Shown here: in pieces, positions 7,248 through 13,719 of the stretch
Layout of the letters: each line of letters opens with the position of its first letter
Position numbering within the stretch: position 1 is the stretch's first letter
From: Clostridiales bacterium
GTDB lineage: Bacteria > Bacillota > Clostridia > Lachnospirales > WQUN01
Direction of reading: 5' to 3'
Assembly: GCA_031271275.1 (NCBI GenBank)
Contig: JAISWA010000252.1
Coordinates: 1-18,444, forward strand
Length of the DNA: 18,444 bases
Position numbers and translations under genes: made by a program
The notes under the pieces: model-generated
The model's database searches: none
What the model was told of the DNA's origin: nothing
Seen by the model: only the letters and a program-made list of their open reading frames with translations

Positions 7248-7252
7248 AGAGC

Positions 7253-7303
7253 ATTTTCACGAACGCCAGACGCGTTCGCGCGTTTGGCGCGATTTTCACG
7301 AAC
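7253..7303. repeat. 12-bp direct repeats flanking a TTCG hairpin
   Basis: ATTTTCACGAAC occurs at 7253-7264 and again at 7292-7303. Between them GCCAGACGCG (7265-7274), TTCG, and CGCGTTTGGC (7279-7288) form a 10-bp stem with one G-T pair. The layout resembles a small insertion with duplicated flanks. Confidence 0.55.
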
Positions 7304-7310
7304 CCAAAGA

Positions 7311-7339
7311 TTGTTCCGCCCATAAAACTGTGTTATGCT
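7311..7339 (+). promoter_or_regulatory. Weak sigma-A-like promoter for the kinase-like gene
   Basis: TTGTTC (7311-7316) and TATGCT (7334-7339) are 17 bp apart. Matches to consensus are poor (3/6 and 4/6), but it is the best candidate between the repeats and the ATG at 7376. Confidence 0.3.
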
Positions 7340-7375
7340 TGCCGTCGTTATTTTTTAAAATTAGGAGGAGGATTC

Positions 7376-8098
7376 ATGGCTACCAAACCGCTGCTTCTTG
7401 AGAAGTGGGACTTTATTATATTGCTCGGCGAGTCGGGCGGGGGCAAGGGCACGTTGGTCAAGAGCATCAAGCATTATTGGCTCGAGAATTTACATTCCGC
7501 GAGCATGGGGGATATTTTCCGCGAAAAGGCAAAGACGGACCCGGTGCTGAAAGAAATGACCGACCAGGGGATTTTGGTGGACAACGCCGTCGTCTCGCAA
7601 GTTTTTCACGAGTTTGCCGAAGCGCACACGCCGGGGTTGGTGGACGGCTACCCGCGCAACCGCCAGCAGGCCATCGACTTGATTAAGTTGGTGAAGGAAA
7701 AAGACTGGCGCGTGTTGGTGGTTGACCTGCAGTGCAATGTGGACAAAATAATCGAGCGCCTGCTCGCCCGCAAACGCGCCGACGACAACCTGGCGATTGT
7801 TTACAAGCGGCATACCGACCACATGTACCTGCACCCGCTGGTCATGGCGGAGATCAAAACCCGGCCCGACCTCTTTGACATCATCACGCTTAATGGGAAC
7901 CTTAACGCCGACATCGTGTTCAGCAACTTCCTGCTCGACGTGCTTCGGTTGGTGGATATGCTGTACTTCTACGACTTGAGCGACGTGGAAACCACTTTTA
8001 AAGTAGAGGACGACGAAACCGCCATCAACCCGGCGATAAACCGGTGGATTTGCGGATTCCTAAAAAGCATTCAGGAAAAAATTTTAAAACCGGAATAA
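7376..8098 (+). CDS. Adenylate-kinase-like nucleoside monophosphate kinase, short lid
   Basis: A 240-aa P-loop protein built like adenylate/UMP-CMP kinase: P-loop GESGGGKGT (residues 18-26), a MGDIFRE segment (44-50) like the usual TGDMLR, QGILVDN (64-70), DGYPRNRQQA (90-99), and a short lid with ARKRADDN (131-138). Such enzymes move phosphate from ATP to a nucleoside monophosphate. The long zinc-type lid of most Clostridia Adk enzymes is absent, and the last 70 residues do not fit the usual C-terminus well. It stands alone with its own terminator, not in the ribosomal-protein operon where adk usually lies, so I take it for a paralog with unknown substrate. GGAGGAGG lies just before the ATG. 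Confidence 0.75.
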   Translation: MATKPLLLEKWDFIILLGESGGGKGTLVKSIKHYWLENLHSASMGDIFREKAKTDPVLKEMTDQGILVDNAVVSQVFHEFAEAHTPGLVDGYPRNRQQAIDLIKLVKEKDWRVLVVDLQCNVDKIIERLLARKRADDNLAIVYKRHTDHMYLHPLVMAEIKTRPDLFDIITLNGNLNADIVFSNFLLDVLRLVDMLYFYDLSDVETTFKVEDDETAINPAINRWICGFLKSIQEKILKPE

Positions 8099-8130
8099 TT
8101 TTTGACCGGAAAATCAGCCAAACTTTTTGC

Positions 8131-8156
8131 CCGCGCCAACAGGCGCGGTTTTTTTT
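8131..8156 (+). terminator. Strong Rho-independent terminator
   Basis: CCGCGCC (8131-8137), loop AACA, and GGCGCGG (8142-8148) form a perfect 7-bp GC stem followed by eight T. It ends the kinase-like gene 33 bp after its stop and isolates it from ispE. Confidence 0.93.
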
Positions 8157-8190
8157 ATGGAAGCTGCCCTTATTTGCAATATTATTTTAA

Positions 8191-8218
8191 TAGACATGAT
8201 GTTAATTAATGTTATAAT
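8191..8218 (+). promoter_or_regulatory. Sigma-A promoter for ispE
   Basis: TAGACA (8191-8196, 5/6) and TATAAT (8213-8218, 6/6) are 16 bp apart in an AT-rich stretch right after a terminator. Transcription would start near 8225, about 20 nt before the ispE ATG. Confidence 0.82.
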
Positions 8219-8244
8219 GTGTCGTGAATTGGCGGAGGGTTTTT

Positions 8245-9126
8245 ATGGAGTCAGTCAAAATTTTCGCCCGGGCGAAAATAAATACCGCGCTCGACATACT
8301 GGGAAGGCGCGCGGACGGGTATCACGAAATCCGCACCGTCATGCAACAGTTGCTTTTAAGTGACGAACTGTTGCTGCAAAAAACAAACGAAGCGGGGAAC
8401 AACACTTTCACTTTCCGTTGCGCAGACCCCGCGCTGCCCGCCGACGGCAGCAACCTTGTTTGCAAGGCTTCCCGTTATTTAATTGAAACTTATCATATAA
8501 CACAGCCGTTTACTGTTTCGCTTATTAAAAATATCCCCGTCTCCGCCGGGCTTGCCGGGGGCAGCAGCGACTGCGCCGCCGCCCTCATGGGTATAAACAC
8601 TTTATTCGATTTAAAGATACCCCGGTCGCAATTATTGGAGATCGGGAAAGGCTTCGGCGCGGACGTGCCCTTTTGCTTAACGGGGGGGCCGGCGTTGGCG
8701 GAAGGCATAGGCGAGATACTCACGCCCCTGCCCCCGCACCCGGAAGTTTTTATTGTGCTCGCGCGGCTTCCGGCGGAGGTTTCCACCAGAGAAATTTTCA
8801 GGCTTTACGACCGCTCGGATAATACCTGTCACCCCGATATCGGCGCGATGACGGACGCTTGTTACGCGGGCGACGCGGGGCGTATCGCCCGGTGCTTCGG
8901 CAACGCGCTGCAAAGCGTCACGGCGGGTATGCATCCGGAAATTTTACCGTTAATAAAAACCATGCGGGATTTTGGCGCGATGAACGCTTCCATGACGGGC
9001 AGCGGCCCGACGGTGTTCGGGTACTTCCACACAAAGGAGGACGCCGAATACTGCATGGCTGAGATTAAGCGGAAAAATCCCCCTGTACGGGACGTAATCC
9101 TTACCGGCGTTTATAACAACCCATAA
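8245..9126 (+). CDS. ispE: 4-diphosphocytidyl-2-C-methyl-D-erythritol kinase
   Basis: IspE phosphorylates CDP-methylerythritol with ATP in the MEP route to isoprenoid precursors, so this organism makes isoprenoids by the non-mevalonate pathway. The 293-aa product is a GHMP kinase of normal length. Seen: the substrate-side motif AKINTALDILGRRADGYHEI (residues 10-29), the ATP-binding glycine-rich loop PVSAGLAGGSSDCAAAL (98-114), GADVPFCL (138-145) and the C-terminal MTGSGPTVFG (250-259). ATG 8245 has GGAGGG 5 nt upstream; an ATG 21 nt earlier lies on top of the predicted transcript start. The SLH-protein gene follows after about 20 bp with no visible terminator, so the two may share a transcript. 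Confidence 0.97.
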   Translation: MESVKIFARAKINTALDILGRRADGYHEIRTVMQQLLLSDELLLQKTNEAGNNTFTFRCADPALPADGSNLVCKASRYLIETYHITQPFTVSLIKNIPVSAGLAGGSSDCAAALMGINTLFDLKIPRSQLLEIGKGFGADVPFCLTGGPALAEGIGEILTPLPPHPEVFIVLARLPAEVSTREIFRLYDRSDNTCHPDIGAMTDACYAGDAGRIARCFGNALQSVTAGMHPEILPLIKTMRDFGAMNASMTGSGPTVFGYFHTKEDAEYCMAEIKRKNPPVRDVILTGVYNNP

Positions 9127-9145
9127 CATAAGATTCAATGAAGGG

Positions 9146-11164
9146 ATGGCCTCAAGAATGAAGTCAGAAAAAAGGTTTAAGAAAAAAACGCGGTTGACCG
9201 CGCTTGCGCTGTTGGTTGCGATGGTGCTGCCCGCCGTGTTCCCGGCGGCGGTGTACGCGGCGACTTACCGCGACGTACCCCCGACGCACTACGCCTTCGC
9301 CGCGGTGGACTGGGTCTCCAACCCCGTTAACGGAAGTATTATGGTGGGCGACGCCGCGAACAATTTCAACCCGACAAAAGTGTTGGATAAATTCGAAGCC
9401 GCCAAGATTTACGCCATGGCAGCCGGGTTCAAGTATTCCACCGCCACCATTGCCGCCGCCGAACAGGAAATATTCGACAGGTCCTACGAATCCAACCGGG
9501 CTTTCCTCGACTCTATGGCGGGCCAGTATGTCCGGTGGAACAAAACCGCCGACAGGGAAATCGCTTACCTCCTTTACCAGGGCATACTCACCACTTCCGA
9601 CGTGACGCGGTTCATTACCAAATCCAACAATGTGGAAACCATCAACAATCTGACCAAACAGGAAGCCATCGTGTATGTCGTGCGGCTCGACAAAAAGCAG
9701 TCCGTCGCCGACGCGATTACCGTCCCCTACCACTCCCCGTTCAAAGACGACGCGCAAATAAACGCCGATTATAAAAAGTACGTTTATTACGCGAAGGAAG
9801 CCGGAATCGCCACCGGCTCCGACGGCTACTTCAACCCGGCGCGCAACATCACCCGCGCGGAAATGGCGCAGACCTTCTACAGTATGCTGTCCAACCGCCC
9901 CGGTTCCTCCACCTACAGCCCCGGCGCGGTGTCCACGAACGGCTCCGCCATATACGGGACGATTGATTCCGTTTATATGGACACCCACGTATACATCGCC
10001 TCCACCTCGGACAATGTGCCCCGTATATACAAGTTCGCGCCCAACGCCGTGATTCTCGTGGACAATGTGCAGCGCGCGCCCGCGTTCTTGGTACGCGGAA
10101 TGTACGCCACCGCGTTGGTCAATACTTCCGGCGAAATCATCAACCTGGTGGCGCAGACCAACGCCCCCGTAACGCCGACGCCCGCGCCAAACGGCGTGCT
10201 TCCGTCAAACCTGCTTGAGAACGAGGGCTATGTCACCGCGGTGTCGCCGCTTTCCGGCGGTATCGTCACCATCAAGACCCAGCGCGTGCGTCTCACCGGC
10301 GAAATCGTCACCGACGAAAACGCCTATGCGGTGGTCGCGAACTGCGTCATAAAGCGCGGGGAGAATGTCGTTACCTTTAACGACATCAAGGTCAACGACA
10401 TTATCTTTTTCCAATACAACGGCAATACTATTTACAACATAGAGCTGCAGGAGAAGAACCGCACGATTTTCGGCACGCTTTCCGAGAAGAAATTTGTGGA
10501 CTTGACCTCCACGCCGGTGTTGGTCATAGAGGACGACAAAAGGGTCAAATACGAGCTTCGCGTATCGTCCTCCACCATCATCAACCGCAACGGCTCCCGC
10601 AACCTGACGTGGGACGAGCTTAAAATAGGCGACGCGATTGAGGCGGACTGCGAATACGACACCCTTGTGGCCGTTTACGCCACCGGCGAAAGGACTACGG
10701 TAAACAGCGCGGTCCTTGAGGAAATCCATATCACGCAAAACACGCAGCAAATCGCGGTGCGGCGCAGTGACCGCAGCCTCACCGTGCATACGGTAACGCC
10801 GGACACTTACGATGTGCACGACCTGCGTATCGGGATGGAGCTCCGCCTGTATATGGACAGTCAGGAAGTCTACGATATTCTCGTGCTTTCCGGCGAGACC
10901 GCCAACAATAACAGCAACCAGCCGCAGACCAACATACTGACCGTTTACGGCAAGATACTCAGCATTAACAACAGCTATTCCTTCGTGGTATCCGACTTCG
11001 ACCGCAACAACGCGCAGTACACCGTCTACCTTAGCGCGAACACCATCAACGTGGATACCAACCGCCAAATTAACCTTGAGGTTTTGAAACCCGGCGCAAA
11101 CGTATATATTACCTTTACCGCCAATGATTCTTTCGAGGCAAAAATGATTAAGGTGCTTTCATAA
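9146..11164 (+). CDS. Secreted SLH-domain surface protein with repeated beta modules
   Basis: A 672-aa exported protein. A basic n-region and hydrophobic stretch (residues 17-38) end in AVYA with likely signal-peptidase cleavage near residue 39. Then come S-layer homology repeats: the first at about 40-95 (YRDVPPTHYAFAAVDWV), a weaker second at about 100-185, and a clear third at 196-247 (SPFKDD, GYFNPARNITRAEMAQTFY). SLH repeats bind secondary cell-wall polymers, so the protein should sit on the outer wall. The rest (268-672) is five related beta-rich modules of about 60-75 aa, with a PVTPTPAP linker after the first. Start: ATG 9146, with ATG 9158 (12 nt after GAAGGG) as a real alternative. 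No catalytic motif is seen. Confidence 0.88.
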   Translation: MASRMKSEKRFKKKTRLTALALLVAMVLPAVFPAAVYAATYRDVPPTHYAFAAVDWVSNPVNGSIMVGDAANNFNPTKVLDKFEAAKIYAMAAGFKYSTATIAAAEQEIFDRSYESNRAFLDSMAGQYVRWNKTADREIAYLLYQGILTTSDVTRFITKSNNVETINNLTKQEAIVYVVRLDKKQSVADAITVPYHSPFKDDAQINADYKKYVYYAKEAGIATGSDGYFNPARNITRAEMAQTFYSMLSNRPGSSTYSPGAVSTNGSAIYGTIDSVYMDTHVYIASTSDNVPRIYKFAPNAVILVDNVQRAPAFLVRGMYATALVNTSGEIINLVAQTNAPVTPTPAPNGVLPSNLLENEGYVTAVSPLSGGIVTIKTQRVRLTGEIVTDENAYAVVANCVIKRGENVVTFNDIKVNDIIFFQYNGNTIYNIELQEKNRTIFGTLSEKKFVDLTSTPVLVIEDDKRVKYELRVSSSTIINRNGSRNLTWDELKIGDAIEADCEYDTLVAVYATGERTTVNSAVLEEIHITQNTQQIAVRRSDRSLTVHTVTPDTYDVHDLRIGMELRLYMDSQEVYDILVLSGETANNNSNQPQTNILTVYGKILSINNSYSFVVSDFDRNNAQYTVYLSANTINVDTNRQINLEVLKPGANVYITFTANDSFEAKMIKVLS

Positions 11165-11177
11165 CCAACTTGTTTTT

Positions 11178-11224
11178 AAAGGGGAAATTTCGTATGTGCT
11201 ATAATAACGGGATTTCCCCTTTTT
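11178..11224 (+). terminator. Terminator after the SLH gene
   Basis: AAAGGGGAAAT (11178-11188) and ATTTCCCCTTT (11212-11222) are a perfect 11-bp inverted repeat with a 23-nt loop, and the T-run reaches 11224. It begins 13 bp after the SLH-gene stop. The loop contains a promoter-like -10. Confidence 0.75.
11197..11205 (+). promoter_or_regulatory. Extended -10 promoter inside the terminator loop
   Basis: TGCTATAAT is a perfect extended -10 (TGnTATAAT). No good -35 lies at the right distance, which extended -10 promoters can tolerate. The start would fall near 11212, at the beginning of the right hairpin arm, so RNA made here would lack the terminator. The next ATG is about 38 nt on. Confidence 0.55.
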
Positions 11225-11249
11225 AAAATTTTCGCTTCCGGAGGTGCTT

Positions 11250-12623
11250 ATGGACGCCGAAGACCAAAACCGACAAGATAAGCCGGCCGGTTTTAAACAT
11301 ATGCCGAAACCCATAAGGCCTGCGCCCATAAAAATATCCCCGTCGCCTGCCGGCCCACAGCGGAGACCGCAGGAGATTCAACCGGCTCCCGTGCCGCAGC
11401 CCCCTCATGAAAACAAACCGTCAGCGCCCGCGGGTATTAATCCCGACGATTTTGAGCTGCCAAACCGCAGCCGACCGCAACCTGCGCGCCAGCAGCAGGT
11501 AAGGGGTACGCGTTATACGCCCGTGAACAGGCGCCCGGTTGCGGGAACGCCGCGCACCGGCGCAAGGGCGGCGTCCCGCTCAGCCAAGGAGCCTTCCCTC
11601 GGGCAGGCGTTTTTGATTTTCTTCCGAAGGCTTATCAAATCGAAATCACAACCGGTTAACCGCATACTCGGCATTACCGCGCTTGGCGCGGTGGTGGTCG
11701 CGCTTGTTGTGCTGACCGTCTGGTCGTTTACGAATAAAAACGCCTATGCCGTTTATCTGGGGGAAAATTTGATCGGCTACGTCTCAAACGCCACCGAAAT
11801 CACCAACGCGTCGCTGCATTCACTGGCGGTCGAACATCTCGAGAAGGGTCTGGACGCCAAAGTGCAGGTCAACGAAACCGTCACCGTGGAACTCGCCCAC
11901 GCGTCCCGCAATAAAATCGTTTCTATTTCCGATATAACCAGTGACGTAAGCACCAAGTTCACCTATAAACTCGCCGCGTGCGCGATTCATGTGGAAGGCG
12001 CGGAGGCTGCCGTGCTTAAAACGGAAGCGGAGGCAAACGCCGTCCGCGACCGGCTGATGGAGCCGTATAAGCTGCCCGACGTAAATTACGTAGACTCCTC
12101 CTTTGTGGAAGACGTCGCGTTTATCACCAAGTTGGTGGACAGGGAAGAACTTGACACCGTCGAGGATACGCTTGTCAAACTGGATAAAACCACCCGCGTA
12201 ATGGAAGATTATATCGTACAGCCCGGCGACTTTCTCGGCACAATCGCCATGCGTAACAACACCACGCTTGAGAAAATTTGCGCCGACAACGGCATAACCG
12301 CCGCCACTACCATACGCCCGGGCGAAATACTTAAAATAGATACCGTAAAGCCCTACCTTTCCGTCAGAACCATCGAGGAAATCGTCCGGAAGGAAAGCGT
12401 CCCCTATCAGGTGCGCAACGTGGAGAACCCCTTGGAGCACAAGACGTTTTCCAGAACCGTTGAGGAGGGCAAAAACGGCGAGCAGGAAGTCACCGTGCGC
12501 ATTACGCGCGTTAACGGCGTTCAGCAGGGCGACGAAGACGTAATCAGTACAAACATCACCGTTCCCGCCGAAGACCGCGTGGTCGAGGTGGGGACATCGG
12601 AATCGGAACCGGAAAGACACTAA
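11250..12623 (+). CDS. Membrane-anchored LysM-G5 cell-wall protein, no catalytic domain
   Basis: A 457-aa protein. The first 115 residues are rich in Pro, Arg and Gln and probably disordered in the cytoplasm; one membrane helix follows (139-159). Outside are a region of about 155 residues with no family I recognise, a LysM domain (320-363, DYIVQPGDFLGTIA to IRPGEILKID) that binds peptidoglycan sugars, and a G5 domain (369-447). In many Clostridia, LysM-G5 proteins end in an M23 metallopeptidase; here the frame stops right after G5, and an inverted-repeat element starts 8 bp later. ATG 11250 has GGAGG 5 nt upstream. It may be a truncated hydrolase or a natural binding protein. Confidence 0.85.
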   Translation: MDAEDQNRQDKPAGFKHMPKPIRPAPIKISPSPAGPQRRPQEIQPAPVPQPPHENKPSAPAGINPDDFELPNRSRPQPARQQQVRGTRYTPVNRRPVAGTPRTGARAASRSAKEPSLGQAFLIFFRRLIKSKSQPVNRILGITALGAVVVALVVLTVWSFTNKNAYAVYLGENLIGYVSNATEITNASLHSLAVEHLEKGLDAKVQVNETVTVELAHASRNKIVSISDITSDVSTKFTYKLAACAIHVEGAEAAVLKTEAEANAVRDRLMEPYKLPDVNYVDSSFVEDVAFITKLVDREELDTVEDTLVKLDKTTRVMEDYIVQPGDFLGTIAMRNNTTLEKICADNGITAATTIRPGEILKIDTVKPYLSVRTIEEIVRKESVPYQVRNVENPLEHKTFSRTVEEGKNGEQEVTVRITRVNGVQQGDEDVISTNITVPAEDRVVEVGTSESEPERH

Positions 12624-12631
12624 CCAACGAG

Positions 12632-12825
12632 CTGAGAGCAACGGACGGAGTTAGCCGTTCGCTAATCGTTACGCGCGCGGACTTTACTAAACTCACTGCA
12701 CAGTTACGGCACAACTCGCGCCCAAACCGGGCGCTCAAACAAGTGCCTGCACCGTGCATTCGTTAAGTAAAGTCACGCACTGCTTCACTTAATCGCTCAC
12801 GGCTAACTCCGTCCGTTGCTCTCAG
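12632..12825. mobile_element. MITE-like element with perfect 27-bp terminal inverted repeats
   Basis: Positions 12632-12658 (beginning CTGAGAGCAACGG) and 12799-12825 are exact reverse complements over 27 bp. Inside are two further inverted repeats: GACTTTACT (12680-12688) with AGTAAAGTC (12766-12774), and GCGCCC/GGGCGC (12718-12734). No protein is encoded and I see no clear target-site duplication. It could be a non-autonomous mobile element or a large folded RNA or DNA structure. It lies between the LysM-G5 gene and walR. Confidence 0.6.
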
Positions 12826-12844
12826 GCGAACGTGCAGGGTTTCC

Positions 12845-12958
12845 CTTTCCTTTGCTCGTACCCCAAGCGGAATAAACAACTCGGCGAGTGACGTGTGAGC
12901 GCAGCGGAACAGGAACGAGCGAGTTTGTTTATTCGCGATGAGAGACGTACAAGGAAAG
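12845..12958. repeat. Second, imperfect inverted-repeat element
   Basis: CTTTCCTT (12845-12852) pairs with AAGGAAAG (12951-12958), and AATAAACAA (12871-12879) with TTGTTTATT (12925-12933), in the same nested order. CTCG/CGAG next to the inner pair extends it with one bulged base. The middle is low-complexity GAGCG/GAACG-type sequence. The arms are less exact than those of the neighbouring element, as if older. Confidence 0.5.
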
Positions 12959-12971
12959 CAGACGACTGTGT

Positions 12972-13000
12972 TTTAAACGAACAAAGAAGGTTAGTATTAA
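12972..13000 (+). promoter_or_regulatory. Possible promoter for walRKHI
   Basis: TTTAAA (12972-12977) and TATTAA (12995-13000) are 17 bp apart, each 4/6 to the sigma-A consensus. It is the best candidate between the second repeat and walR. Confidence 0.3.
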
Positions 13001-13020
13001 AAATAAGAACGGAGGCCGGG

Positions 13021-13719
13021 ATGAAGCGTAAAATTCTGGTGGTGGACGACGAAAAAAATATCGTTGACATCGTTTCGTACAACCTGCAAAAGGAAGGCTT
13101 TGAAATTATCGAAGCCCACGACGGGGAGGAAGGGCTGCGGTACGCGTTGGAGGAAAACCCGGAGCTGATTCTGCTCGACATCATGATGCCGAAGATGGAC
13201 GGCTTTGAAGTGTGCCGGCGCATACGGGAAAAGTCGCAGGTCCCCATCATCATGCTTACCGCAAGGGCGGAAGAAGTGGATAAGGTGATGGGTTTCGACA
13301 TCGGCGCGGACGATTATGTCACCAAACCCTTCGGTATGCGGGAACTGCTCGCGCGGGTAAAGGCAAACCTGCGCAAAAGGGACACGCCCGATTCCCCGAA
13401 GCAAAACGGCAAGCTGCTGCATTTCGGCGACCTTACCATAGACCTGGACCTTTATGAAATCAAACGCGCGGGCGAAGTCATAGAGTTAACCCGCCGGGAG
13501 TTCGAGTTGGTCAAGTTCCTCGCGACGCAAAATTATCAGGTGTTTACCCGGGAAAACTTACTCGAGAAAGTATGGGGTTACGAATATTTCGGGGACGTGC
13601 GCACGGTGGACGTTACTATCCGCCGCCTGCGTACCAAGTTGGAAGTCAACCCCGACGCGCCCGAGTATATTCTGACCAAGCGCGGCGTAGGCTACCACTT
13701 CAAACCGGATAATCAATAA
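13021..13719 (+). CDS. walR: Cell-wall response regulator WalR (YycF)
   Basis: WalR is the OmpR/PhoB-family regulator that controls autolysins and wall turnover in low-GC Gram-positives. The protein has 232 aa. The receiver domain (1-120) shows the acidic pair D9/D10, phospho-acceptor D53 in LLDIMMPKMDG, T80 and K102 in the KPFG motif. The winged-helix DNA-binding domain (about 130-230) has ELTRREFELVKFLA, the LLEKVWGYEYFGDVRTVDVT recognition region and RGVGYHF. I chose ATG 13021 with GGAGG 5 nt upstream; an in-frame extension to 12895 runs into the repeat element and has no family match. Its stop overlaps the walK start. The walK-walH-walI neighbours make the WalR call firm. Confidence 0.95.
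   Translation: MKRKILVVDDEKNIVDIVSYNLQKEGFEIIEAHDGEEGLRYALEENPELILLDIMMPKMDGFEVCRRIREKSQVPIIMLTARAEEVDKVMGFDIGADDYVTKPFGMRELLARVKANLRKRDTPDSPKQNGKLLHFGDLTIDLDLYEIKRAGEVIELTRREFELVKFLATQNYQVFTRENLLEKVWGYEYFGDVRTVDVTIRRLRTKLEVNPDAPEYILTKRGVGYHFKPDNQ

Larger units (their letters stand above)
6921..7375 (+). other. 455-bp gene-free region with AT-rich block and repeats
   Basis: No open reading frame here looks like a protein. The part from about 6955 to 7125 is markedly AT-rich compared with the GC-rich surroundings. It contains a good -35-like TTGACA (7061-7066) with no matching -10. The second half, 7142-7303, is a series of hairpins and repeats listed separately. The region then leads to a weak promoter and a strong ribosome binding site for the kinase-like gene. 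I see no tRNA or riboswitch I recognise. Confidence 0.5.

Noticed and set aside
7142..7303. CRISPR array or tRNA in the repeat-rich gap
   Set aside because: The repeats are single pairs with no regular repeat-spacer units, and no cloverleaf or T-loop GGTTCGAATC-like sequence is present.
8127..8363. 78-aa frame before and in the start of ispE
   Set aside because: It crosses the terminator and promoter upstream of ispE and overlaps ispE in another frame.
12632..12825. Full insertion sequence
   Set aside because: Only 194 bp, with no transposase frame inside or next to it and no clear target duplication; at most a non-autonomous element.
12895..13020. 42-residue N-terminal extension of WalR
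   Set aside because: It runs through the second inverted repeat; WalR begins at the conserved KILVVDDE strand with GGAGG 5 nt before ATG 13021.
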